Translations under genes and position numbers: made by a program | Shown: in pieces, positions 10,601-21,733 of the stretch | How the letters are laid out: each line of letters begins with the position of its first letter | How positions within the stretch are numbered: the first letter of the stretch is position 1 | The notes under the pieces: generated by a model | Told to the model about the DNA's origin: nothing | Database searches by the model: none | Seen by the model: only the letters and a program-made list of their open reading frames with translations | Assembly: GCF_001680005.1 (NCBI RefSeq) | Contig: NC_033564.1 | Coordinates: forward strand, 1,984,001 to 2,048,000 | Direction of reading: 5' to 3' | Length of the DNA stretch: 64,000 nt | From: Plasmodium coatneyi | Taxonomy: Eukaryota; Apicomplexa; Aconoidasida; Haemosporida; Plasmodiidae

Positions 10601-13600
10601 AATCTTTTAACTTCATTTTATTTTCCTCATAATTGTTACTCAGTTTGGTAATTTGTTGGGATAGGAAAACGTTTTCTTTTTTATTTTCTTCGATAAGTTT
10701 TTCTGCCTCTACAACTCTTTCATTTTCTTTTTCCAATTTTTCTATTTTGTTATTTTTCTTCTGTACAATATTTTCAATAACTTTGATTATTTCCTTGTTC
10801 GACTCTATAATTTCCTTCAACTTGTTGTTGGCTTCTACGTAACTTTCGTTGTCCAACTCGAGAAGCATTACTGCTTTGTCTAGTTGTTCGATTTTCTTTT
10901 CATTCTCTTTGTTCTTATTTTCATAGTACACCTTTTCCTTGTTGCACACGTTATATAGCTGCTTGTATAGGTTCAAATTGTTCTGTTTCATTAATTCCGT
11001 TTCGTGATCAAAATCTTTGTTTTTTAAAAAAATGCTCATTATGATGTAGGAGCAATCGCTTGAGAAGTTCTTTTCGTTTTTAGCTAGCTCGTTTTTTTTC
11101 TCTCTCTCTTCCCCTTCATTTGGTTTTTCGCCTCCTTTGGTTATCCTGCTGATCGGGGAGTCCACCTGTGGGGATGCGTTTGCGCCTTTTTTGCTCTCTC
11201 CGATGTTTGCGTTGTTGAGGGCGAAGGGGTCGAATTGTGCTTGATGAACGTTGGGGGGCTAATGTTGTAGTTGCTAAAGTGGGGGTTACTGAGGCTTCGG
11301 TTGTGGTCGCCAAAGGATGGATCTCCAAATGGTGCACCCCTAAACGATGGACCTCCAAATGTAGGTCCACCAAATGATGGGCTACCAAATGATGGACTTC
11401 CAAAGTTGTGATTGCCAAAATTGGGCGTGGCAAAGCCCTGGTTGGCATTCCCCCAATTGTACATATTTCTATTAGCGACATTTCTGCTGACAAAATTGAA
11501 GTTGTTCGAATTGGGGCCGTTTTGATTCGTGCGTGCAAAATTGAAGTTGCTCAAATTGGGGTTTCTCTGATTTTTGTTCATGGGGTAGAAGTTGTTCGAA
11601 TTGGGACGCGCCATGGGAAAGTCGTTCAATCGGTTGTGTGTGCGGTTACTGCCAGTGGGGTTAATAGCGAAGAGGTCATCATTTGGGGGGTTACCAATAT
11701 GTTGGTTATGCATTCCACGACGATCCAAAGCATTTCCCCACGAGAAGGAATTAACTGTCGGTGATATAAAGGAGAAATCTTTAATATCCTTGTCGACGTT
11801 TTCGCCTTTGGAATTCTGATGGTTAGCAGGAAATTTTATCGGGTTGGAAGGATTCAAATTTTGGTTACCACGTTTGTCATCAGAATTCTCACTAACTTGT
11901 GTTAATAAAAATGCCGTGGGGACAAGCAATTGAGTTTTTTTCAAAATTTTATTATTCAAATTTATTAGGCACCTGTAACAATAACTCCTTTTTTCTGTGT
12001 CCACTACATCTACGTATAGGAATAACTGTTTCTTGTGAGAAACAGAGAATTCAAAAAGTTCAGATACGTTTACAGAAAAATTACTAACGTCTTTACTTTT
12101 GGTTTTCTTTCTTATACTAATTTTCTTATCTATCGATTTTAGGGTTAGATAAATATAAACCGTTTTAAGATTTTGTGAAATGTTTATAATGTCTGATATG
12201 TGAATTACTATGACCACTGGATGGTGCTTTCCGTGTGTACTGATGGATTTTCCCCCTTTGCTTGTTCTTCCCTTTGTGCTGTTGCTGCTTCGCGGACTTA
12301 AATCGTCTAGCGAATCGATGTGATTGTTACTTAAGAACAGGTCTTCACTGTCATTTTCGTTATCGCTACCGTGCTGTCCCTTTAATTTGCCATCATGATG
12401 TTTTTTTTTTTTTTTCTTTTCTTTCTTTTTCTGTTTTATTTGAAAATCGTCCAGATCATCTTCCATTTCGCTGCTCAGAATATTCATGGTATCATGGAAG
12501 GTGCCAAATGCTTTGGTAAAAGATTCTAGCGAGTCTGACTTCATCATTTTTCTATTATCATTCGTATCTTTTTCTTTACTATTATTTTCTTCATCACTTT
12601 GGAAGTACTTCCTTCTTTCCTTCCCCTTTTCCTTCTTTTTCTTTTTCCTCTTTTCATGTTCTTTTCTTTTTCCGGAATTTCTGCTCAAGCTTCCACTTCG
12701 GCTTCTACTTCTGCTCATGCTTTGGCTTCTACTTCGATTCCTTTTATCGCTTTCTTCCTCCTCATCATCAGCGCTTTTGTATTTCTTCCCTTTCCTCTTA
12801 CTATCCCGTTTTTTATACCCTTCGTGCGATTTCTTCCTTTTGGAATAGTCCCTATCGTCGTTTGCCATTTGGATTGCCCCATTTTGCGGGGACCATCCTC
12901 CTTGGGAGAAACTCCGCCTGCGTTCCTTGTGGTCTTTCTCGAAGCTTTCGAACAGCTTGATGGATCGATTTACGTGGGTAGACGCCTGTGTGGGGGGGTT
13001 CAACGAGGAGGTGCAGACATCAGCGCATATGCTCACAAAGGAATAAACGCATTCACATGTGCAGGAGAAGAGATGCCCTACTGCACAAATGCGAACGCGT
13101 CAGAAGAAAGAATAAGCATACCTCTACTAGCTGCTCAAACAAGAGCGCGTTTCCCTTTTCCAGAGCCTCCAGCGTCAGTTTCTCCAAAGTGATTAGGTCT
13201 CTAAAGGAGGGGAAAAAAGAGATAACGTTAATGAGTGCACATGAGAAGACAACCTGTTTACGCAGCAATACCTATCGACACAGACGCATCTGCTGATTGA
13301 TATATTGTGAAGCTCCTTCTAGTAGACTTTCACAATAGACATTTTTGCGCGCTCCTTACTTTTTACATTCCGCGTAAATGTCCTGCATCACTTCGATATC
13401 TACATAAAAGATAAAAAAAAAAGTTTCAAATTAAAGTCAATTAATGTTCCACTTTGTCGTTTGTTTTAAATCATACGCGCTCACATGCGTGGGTTCCCAT
13501 GTCTGCAAAAGCTAATCCTTCATTACCTGTTGAGTTGTACCGTACACATGCCTCCAGCTGCTTGGCTAGGTCCTTAAAATTTATGATATTCTCCTTAACG

Positions 13601-13608
13601 TTTTTCAT
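7650..13608 (-). CDS. KIC5: GAT-like / coiled-coil / adaptin-ear protein, probable KIC5 orthologue, frameshifted in this sequence
   Basis: Four exons: 13527-13608, 13360-13399, 13122-13200 and 7650-12985. All phases close and all donors are GTA-type. Residues 1-95 resemble the GAT three-helix domain of GGA/TOM1 adaptors (LAKQLEACVRYN, DIEVMQDIYAECKKDLI, LVEASTHVNRSIKLFESFEK). An Arg/Ser- and Lys-rich stretch follows (~130-180), then a beta-rich, possibly C2-like block (~318-418), SFG(S/G)P repeats (~586-630), a long coiled coil (~716-900) and a charged linker. The C-terminus from ~1538 begins FENTLVKIYAKLYY and ends with LHFVSLSNSLISFSVNLFKQIL, like the alpha-adaptin appendage. The frame breaks at a G6 run (11253-11258); one extra base joins both halves into 1845 residues. 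KIC5 belongs to the Kelch13-compartment set linked to endocytosis and artemisinin response. The KIC5 name rests on the ear-like domain and remembered synteny next to PPM2. Two separate genes is the alternative, which I think unlikely. Confidence 0.75.
11253..11258. other. One-base homopolymer deletion (G6) splitting the KIC5 candidate
   Basis: Six G on the plus strand (C6 in the gene). The upstream frame reads ...SNYNISPP, and the downstream frame begins at once with NVHQAQFDPFALNN, preceded in its own frame by TAG immediately before the run. A seventh C would join them. No intron with an acceptable donor and matching phase explains the switch. Confidence 0.75.
11300..11430 (-). repeat. Coding tandem repeat of about 15 bp (SFG-G/S-P units)
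   Basis: The unit CCAAATGATGGACTT (plus strand) recurs with variation and encodes SFGSP/SFGGP/TFGGP/SFRGAP/SFGDP in the KIC5 candidate. FG-containing low-complexity tails of this kind occur in trafficking and nucleoporin-like proteins. Unit number is likely to vary among strains. Confidence 0.8.
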
Positions 13609-15639
13609 TGTTTCGAAGATGCAAAATTTTAACTAATGCTATAACTTAAAAAAAAAATATAGGATTCTGTATTTTTTTCTATTCTTAATTGGTATTTATT
13701 ATGTATGTTTCTCCATTTGAAAAACATTATAGAAATGATTCTCCATAATAAAGAAAAAAAAAAAGAAAAAAGTAAAATGGGACAAAAAGAAGAAACGAAT
13801 TTTATATGTTTTTAGCAGATGCGATGGTACTCTTAAACATTACGAGAGATCTCTGCTACCAGTGTTGCATAATTAATGCCATGGCGTGCAGATCATCGCA
13901 GCCTAAACAAATCAGTCTGACTTCCTATTTCTAGGTTAAGAAAAGGTATACATAAAAAAAGCGAAAGGCAAATTGGGCGGGATGGACAAAACTTGCGTAT
14001 TAGTACATACAAAAATGCAAACATAAGGATTTACGGATTTGCATAAATGTACATATAAAAATAAGCATATGATTAATTAAAGGGTAAATAAATAAAAAAA
14101 AAAAAAAAAAAAAGCCGGAAAAATCAGATAGTCCTTTAGCCACTAAATTTGGCCATAAAAATATTCCGCCTTTTTTTTTTTTTTTTTTTTTCTAATTTTT
14201 CAAAAAATATTTGAAATACATCAAATGGGTATATATATATTTTTTCCTTTTTTTCTTTATGCGCCTTTGTAATGTATACTATTCATCGGGGCTTCTTATG
14301 TTATACTTCACTTGGCATTCGCTGGTGCTTAAATTCGTCGTTTATGGCTAAACGGTAATCGCCTAATCGGTCAGTTGGTCAATCACTGGTTTCTTTATCC
14401 CATGTTAAGCAATTAAGCGGGCTTCTTCCCCAAATGAATATATTTTTTTCCCTTTCCAAGCGCTTGCCCCATAAATAAATCGACGCGTAAAAACTGTTCA
14501 CACTTCGACCATTTAAAAAATTGTACGCGATATTTCTTTCACCGCCCCTTCTATAAATTTCCTTAATCCAAAAAATGTGGACTTACTGGTTTTTTCCCAA
14601 ATAAGCACAACTTTTTTTGTAAATTGAGGAAAACGGGGTGTCGAAGTTTATAACTGCATTTCCGCAGAGTCGGGGTGGAGGTGAGGTTGCCTGTTTGGCA
14701 CGTCACTCCTCATATTTGTGCAGTACAAGCAAATTTACAGATTTACATGTTTGCACGTTTGCATTTGCATGTTTCCATTTTTATAGATTTATTACATGCC
14801 TATCCACACGCACATGGTCCATTTTCCTTTTTCTCTATACACTATTTCGCTTTGGCATTTTCCCATAAATTCGGAAAAAAAAAAAAAAAAAAAAAAAAGA
14901 AGTTTCTTGAAAGTAAACGCAAACTCCTTTGGAAAAGTCGTAACCCAGGGGTGCAAAAAGTGGTGGGAAATTTGTGAAAAAAACGTGACACGAATTGGCA
15001 CAAACTCAAAACACGAAGGGGACGGGGAAAAGAAGGTGGGACAAACACTTTCCAATTCACGCATTTAAATAAGGAAAAATTAGGCGAACGTGTTTGACAA
15101 TGTCAATAAAATGCAAAAGCGAAAAGTGAAAAAGGTAAAACGAAAAAGAAAAAACGCTAAATCAAACAAACAACGTGAATCACTGAATTATTAAAAAATT
15201 GCGGAAAAAATGTGTAAACAAAGGGGAAGGAAAATTGGAAGGAAAATGGACGTACGTGCTGTTTCTATGTTAGTATAATATGCATGTGCACATAGGGAAA
15301 ACATTCTACACACAAAAGGAGTAAAAAAAAGAAAGAAAAAAAAAAAAAACTAATTTGTAGAAATTCCAACACGGATGTACTACTAAAACATGTTTCGCAT
15401 AGCATAACATATCAACTTTTTGCATATTAAAAAATGTTGTAAAATCAAAAAAACAGAAACAATGTTGAGGGGGAACAAGGGAGAGTCCATGGCCTTTTCC
15501 TATCATATTAAGGTATTTATGCCTGCGAGGGGGGTTAAAATGTTAACATGATGTGGCTAGCGAATCAGCAATATAAGTTGGCAGGGCAAAATAGGAAGTC
15601 CATCTTGCACACACACACAGAAGAGGGTGAATAACGCAG
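13609..15639. other. Intergenic: KIC5 upstream region and TAF5 3' flank
   Basis: Two kb between tandem minus-strand genes, holding the KIC5 promoter and 5' UTR and the TAF5 3' UTR. It contains A or T runs of about 20 bases near 14096-14113, 14168-14191 and 14875-14898, which probably exclude nucleosomes. Short ORFs here are simple-sequence readings. No gene is supported. Confidence 0.65.
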
Positions 15640-18600
15640 CTACGTCGGTACAAGCACATAAGTTTTACCAAACAGGAGGAGTACATTTTCGGGCGTAAAT
15701 TTTGCAGACATTAAATTTGAGTGCTTAACGCCGTACGATTTGGACAGTTTGATATATGGGCGATTCCTTCCTCCTTTGGACTCTTCCAATTTGATTTTCT
15801 TTTTCTCCGTCGAATGTTTTATCTCATGTGATGCTGTGAAGGGGTGGGGTGGGGTGGCGTTAGATGTTGATATCTGTGTGGAGGTTACATTGCAGGGGCT
15901 ATTTTTGCGTGGACTATATAACCGATGAACATGTATCTTTCTACACACACGTATATTGTGAACGTGTTTCTTTTTCTTGCCCCCCGCGTGGTCACTATCA
16001 ACAAGTATACACACAATAGTAGTTACGAGGGGGAGGAGTAATTTTGATTGCCCCATTTTATTTTCGCCGTTCTCTCCTCACCTTTGGAGCAATTGTAAAA
16101 ATCGATGAGGTTATTACAAGACATGGAAACTAATAAGTTATTGTCATAACTAAAGTCGATACTTAGAATTCTGTCCTCAAAGGAGTTTAAATCTGTGCCA
16201 AGTGCAACCCTGCCATTTTGTGTTCCCTCATTTGTTACGTTTGGCATATTTGTATCTAAGTTCGTTTCAAACGGTTTGTAGGTTTTCGTATATTCTGCAT
16301 CACTGTGACAAGGCTCCGCTGAAACAGCCATTTTGTCCTCCACGTCAATAAATTTATCCATGGCCAAATCGATTAAATTGATATTATTTGTGTAGCCACC
16401 TGGTAGAATAAAAGAAGAGGGGTAGAGGATGGGGGAAAAGAGGTGTATCCGTGATGCTAACACAGTGCTACTCAATCTGATAATGCGCATAAGGAGAACA
16501 ATCAATCTTCCGATCAACGCGAAATGAAGGAAAAAAAGGAAATACCTGCATACGATAGGAGTCTTCCATTTTTGGAAAAACTCAAGGAAGTAACTCCCTG
16601 GTTGCTTGGGTAGTTATTTTTGAATCTCTTGATAAAGGAGTTTACTCTGACATCGTAGAGGTGTACATAATTGTCTAACAGTGGTAGGGGGGTTGGAAGA
16701 AAAGTGCATAAAAAGTGTTAAGGCCAACGGACGTTACGGCGGGAACATCTAGGTTCGCTCTGTCAAAGCCTCACGCGATGCTGCGCTTACCGTAGTAGCC
16801 ACAAGCCACAAGCGTGCTGTTGTAGTGGTACTTGGAAACATTGGCAGGGCAGTTGTACGTGTATGTAATAAAGGGGTATGTCCTATTAGTGGAGTAGATC
16901 CTCAAATTGCCGTCATCTTCACTCGAGCAAAAAAAGTAGCCTAGAAAGGCCGTGTCCAGAGACCATATAGGTGTATGCCCACCAACATATTTGACATAAT
17001 TTTTGTTACTTACGGTGCTGTACAGGTATACATCCCCATTAACATTTCCTGACAGTAATATTTTATTCGATTCACCAAAACATAAACTCGTAACATTGAA
17101 GACGTTTCCATATAAAGTGCAAATTCCATCATTTTCGTCATCATAATTTAAGTCTATGGATGTGGCGTTGTGTTCGTCTAAATAATCATGTCTCCTTGTC
17201 ATGGTATCGTTTATGTTAACATTACTAATCTTTTCCATGTCTTTTTTTTTTTCCTTAATTTTATTCATTTGTGCCTGTTTGATGTTCCACAATTTGATTA
17301 CGTTATTTGAATGCGCCGTGGCGACAAAGGATCCATCCAGGCCAGAAATTTCCGCACATGTCATGTCATTACAATTGTTCAGGCAGTAATACAGCATACT
17401 GGGCATTCTGTTTTTCGTCACCCTTAGTCTGTTCTTTTTTTGCACTTTCAATATATGTTTGTAGTAATAAAACGCGTCACAGTTTTCGTTGGGCACGTAG
17501 TGATTTTCCTCCTTTTCACATCCCGGTTTGTTGCTCTCGTCCTGTGGTGTTCGATGGGGGGGAATGACCCGAATGCAACAGTTAGCACGATTGTGGTAAC
17601 ACAAACATTTTTCCGCATAAACATTCGTACATTAATACGCACATGCGTTTCTACCCTCCAATGCCTACGCATCCTTGGGGGCGTAGTTCGTTCCACTCCG
17701 CCAGTACCTCCACAATTTCCTCCTTCGTCAAATAAATAGACGGCAGGGACCACATAACGGGAAAATCCAGCTTTGCGTTGTAGAGAAAGTTGGCCGAAAT
17801 GAACGAATTGAAAAAGTTAAAATTTCTCTCCTGGTCTTCTACTTCTACTATTTTAATTTTTGTCGTAATTAAGTTGTACAGCGAAATGCCTCCGTACACG
17901 GTTAGGTATTGCCACAGGGACTTCTTTCCCAGCCTGCACGGAAGGGGTAACATGGACGAAGGGCGTGTGGGCACAATAAAGCGAAATCGTTGCGTGAAAC
18001 GGGCGCCTGAAAATGGACAAGTAGGAATAACATCAAAACGTTGCACACACTCATCACACTGTGTGATCTCGCGAAACTTACTTGGTCATGTGAACAACGT
18101 GCTTGGCATTCTTCTCCTTAAAGCGAACAAGCGATATTTCAAACATCTGGCTCAAGTTAACACAGGTGGACAAAAACTTTGTCACCGGTTCGTAGGCAGA
18201 AAATTTGTTTAAATATTTCTTCTTAAAATCGGAAATGTGTCCAGAACTGTTTGTTAATATGAGTATAAAAATTTCCAGCAACAAGCAGAAGGACACATTC
18301 TGTAGTTGGAGTTTTATTTGAATTAAATTATTTTCATACCAATTTATAAAATCATCAAAGAGTGTTAACAACTTTGCTAAATCGAAGTTTTCTCTCTCCC
18401 CTTTTGGCTCTGTTATCCCTTCATGGTGAACCCCAGATCGTATAGTCACATTAATATTTCTGTTAATATTATTTATTTTTTCCTTCAGTATTTCCAGGAC
18501 GTCCTTATCTATATTTAAATTATTTAACAAAGTGTCCAGGGACATATTTTTCAATAATTCCAGATTAGGCGGGGCATTATTCTTAAACGGGGAGGGTGTT

Positions 18601-21600
18601 GGTGAATACGGCGGCTTATTTTCCATCACTCCGTCACTTATTTTGCTACTTGCCATGTTGTCATTTTCGTCAATTACGTCCCCAAAAAGTTGGGTCAGGG
18701 CTATCAATTTTCTGTCGCTTTCCATTTGCTCAGGCGTAAGGGGTGTTATCTCTCCACCGTAGAGGTCACTTAAATTTTTCTTCATTTTCGATGACCCCAA
18801 ATCGTCTTCATTTAGTAAGTCCATTCGATTTGGCATACTTTTGTCCTTGTCCACGAATACGTTTGCTGCATTTTTATTCGGGTCGTAATTTGCAAGAAAA
18901 AAATTATTCTTGTTCTGCAGATTTTTTTGGTCGTTCACGTTTGATGGAAAGTTCATGGACGTGTTGAGGGACTCATTCGGAGTTGCATTCAGTGATGCGT
19001 TCAGCGATGCGCTCATCGATTCGTTCATCGATTCCTTCATCGATGCGTTTAATGATCCATTCATGGGGGCACCCATTTGCATGTCCAAGTGCATGTTCCT
19101 AATCATGTCTGTACCGGGTGTTACATTCAACCCTCTGCTGCTCATGCACCCATCCGTCGTCTGCAGCATGCTCTGCGTTGTGCTATTAAGAACGCCTTGT
19201 TCGCTGCTTTCGGTTATGTTGTACAGATTATTATTATAATCAAGATTTTTCTTTTTGCCCTTGGAATTTTGCTCAAAGGGGAATAATCCTCCCTTTTCAT
19301 TTTTAGCCATTTCGATATTTTTATCCTTTCCCTTATCTTCCTTTTTCTCTCTTTTCTTTTTCCTTTTTTTCTCCTCAACTTGTTCGTTTTTTTTTAAATT
19401 TTCACTATCCACTTTTTGTTCCGTCTGTGCATTCTGGTTGTATGACCCTAGCATATCTGTTTCGTTTCCATTTATGGCATTTTTGCTGCTACTAATGTTG
19501 TACACGCCAGTACTATAGGGAGAGCTACTGCTGATGATGGATCCCCCCGCACCTTTAGTCAGATCGATCGTGTGGATATTATTTTCCTTCGATGGGTCCC
19601 CGTTAAAATGGGTGGAATTATTTCCTGTCTTATCAAAAGGAACACCATTGTTATCCATTTTCATTTCTTCATAAGCTCTACTATTATTCATATTTATAGT
19701 AGCCCCTGTAACGGTACCATCATTATCATTTCCTTTTTTGTTAACTAAATCTGCATCCATTTTACACACTGAGGGGGTTGAATTTTCTGCTTGATCTGTT
19801 TGCTTCATAATTTTGCTCTGATTGGTGTACTTCTTTACCGAAGTACTCTTGCCCTTGTTATCTTTTAGAATATTCACTGGGTTTGCAAAATGCGGACCTT
19901 CCTTTGCATTTAGGTTTTCCTTATTCACGTAAAATTTGTATGCATCAGCATTGTCAATGTGGGTGGGGACATTCGCGTGATGGTTACTACTTGGTATGAC
20001 TCCACCTGGAATGGGGCTATTGGAAAAGTCTCCAGTTTTCAAGTTCATCTTTTGATTGTTCATGCTAATCCTTCCAAACGGCGATGGAGCCATGGTAGCA
20101 TTTTCGGGGTTGGGGCCACTGTTGGGGTTATTTCCCTCGATTAAATTGTTGTACCTTACTTGTTTGTCTTCGTTCCCGTTTTTCTGTTCCTTCAGAATTT
20201 GCACATTTTTGTTATACGTCCTGGCGTCTAATAGGGCGTTCGGTGCAGTGAAAAAGGGTTTTGCACTGCCGGGGGGGTTGCCGTCGGGTTGCCACTGCCC
20301 TGATGATTGGCGCTACTCACGCCATAAGGACCATAATTCGTCTGCTCCTTAAACAACATATTAACTGCTTTATTCATGTGACTGTAGTTTGCGTCCTTGG
20401 CCTGATTGTTCAGCTTCGCGTTGGCCAAGGCTTCCGCGTGAAAGTTGCCTTTATCATTTTGGTTAAAGGTGAATACTTTATTCATATTTGTTTTGGCGCC
20501 CATCGGGGTTATATTCATGGGGTTGTACATTGGGGGGCCGTCTAAACTTTTCAAATTTCTCTCATGGGGGGAGGCACTGCTCATGCCGGTAACGCCGCTC
20601 ATTGTGCCACTGGAGACAGTATTCCCACTGGGGGTGTTCGCAGAGTTCAAGCTACTCAACTGCTTAGGCGAGATGTACAAATTATCCTTTTCGCTCTTAC
20701 CTAACATATACTTATCCCTATTTTTATAAATATTTTCTAGATATTCTTTTTCCCTATATTGGGATATGGCGCCACTTTGACTGTCTTTTACATTGTTCAT
20801 TTTGTTGTTTAATTGGATCATATTGCTCTCCACATTTTTCATATCATTGACATAAAATCTGTTCATGCTAGTTCCATCAGAATTGCGATAGAGCTTGTTA
20901 TTCACACTGGTTTGCACAACCATTTTGTTACTGTTAAATCTATTAGCAAAATTCTCCGCATTCTTATTTGCGTTATTGCTATCTTGCGGAGGTTTTCCTA
21001 CACTGTCCCCATTGAACAATTTATTATTCATTTCTATGTTGCTTTTCATCATGCTGTTATAATTCACATTGTTGTAATTATAGTTTAAATTCTTCACTAT
21101 ATTTTCCCTCAGGTTATTATTATTATTACTATTGTTGTTACTAATGCTGTTGTTGTTGTTGCTGCTTTTGCTGAAAAGGTTGTTCATATTTCTGCTGGCA
21201 TTTGGAATGTCCGAGCTACCCATTTGGATTCTGTTTTTCAAATTCATGTCCGTTTGCATATTCACGCTACTGTTGCTGATGTTCATTTTGGAGTTCATGT
21301 TACCCATTGGGGCATTCGCACTGCTTCTAATCATACTAATGTTGCCATGCCCCCCAGGTAGTGTGTTCATTCCACTAGGAATATTGCTCATACCGCTGCA
21401 CATGTTGTTCACTCCAACGGGAATATTACTCATACCGCCTGGCATGCCATTCGCATAGCCAGACATGCTGTGCTTCATATTACTTGCCAAACTGTTGAGG
21501 TTACTGGATATGTTCTTTAAATTCCCGTGCATCTTGCTCATATTGCCATGCAGCTGGTTCCCTGGCTGGCCCATCCCGTTGAGGTTGCTCATCCCGCCCA

Positions 21601-21733
21601 TACCGGGGGGGACATTCAAATTGCTTCCTACCAGACCACTGGAGTTGTTTCTGATGTTGTTGTAATTCTCGTTATTGTTGCCATTGTTACTGCTGTTGCG
21701 GTTGGTGTGCTTGTTGTTATTGTTATTATTCAT
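15640..21733 (-). CDS. TAF5: TAF5-like subunit of TFIID: NTD2 domain plus WD40 propeller with long Asn/Met-rich N-terminus
   Basis: Six exons: 18082-21733, 17669-17933, 16791-17541, 16546-16674, 16082-16399 and 15640-15833, with consistent phases and pyrimidine-rich acceptors. TAF5 is the WD40 scaffold of TFIID, acting at promoters in the nucleus. The first ~1100 residues are Asn/Met/Ser-rich with no recognised fold. The TAF5 NTD2 helical domain spans ~1120-1300 (LTLFDDFINWYENNLIQIKLQLQ across to YLTVYGGISLYNLI). WD40 blades follow. The stretch GGHTPIWSLDTAFLGYFFCSS then TNRTYPF matches human TAF5 blade order (GHNYPVWDTQFSPYGYYF, ATDHYQPL), as do FSKNGRLLSYAGG and the last segment before LVPT. 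Without correction it appears as two ORFs switching frame near a G7 run (20271-20277). A missing base gives 1769 residues; a 137-bp intron (20184-20320, donor GTGAGT) is the alternative. I infer it is the gene usually listed only as a WD-repeat protein. Confidence 0.87.
15834..15860 (+). other. G-rich tract at TAF5 last-intron acceptor
   Basis: The plus strand reads GGGGTGGGGTGGGGTGG here, so the minus-strand transcript has an unusual C-rich polypyrimidine tract directly before the CACAG acceptor of the last exon. Three G4 runs plus GG could form at best a weak two-tier quadruplex. Elsewhere in the window acceptors are mostly T-rich. Confidence 0.5.
18955..19075 (-). repeat. Degenerate 12-bp coding repeat in TAF5 N-terminal region
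   Basis: A run of units like GATGCGTTCATC encodes alternating (M/L)N-(E/A/G)-S tetrapeptides such as MNES, LNAS and MSAS. It is a strain-variable low-complexity element inside the long N-terminal extension and is absent from TAF5 of other eukaryotes. Confidence 0.75.
20271..20277. other. Frame switch at G7 run in TAF5 exon 1
   Basis: The upstream ORF (ending 20228) and the downstream ORF overlap here in different frames. One additional C in the transcript joins ...NPTATPP to GSAKPFFTAPN. Unlike the other two sites, a strong GTGAGT donor at 20320-20315 with an AG at 20184-20185 would also restore the frame, but that acceptor lacks a pyrimidine tract. Confidence 0.6.

Noticed and set aside
12599..13192. 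197-codon plus-strand ORF over the 5' half of the KIC5 candidate
   Set aside because: It overlaps proven exons and introns on the other strand and is a Phe/Ser-rich shadow of Lys/Glu/Ser coding.
21132..21458. Leu-rich plus-strand ORF
   Set aside because: Antisense of the Asn/Met-rich TAF5 N-terminus (ATT/GTT runs read as Leu); not membrane protein evidence.
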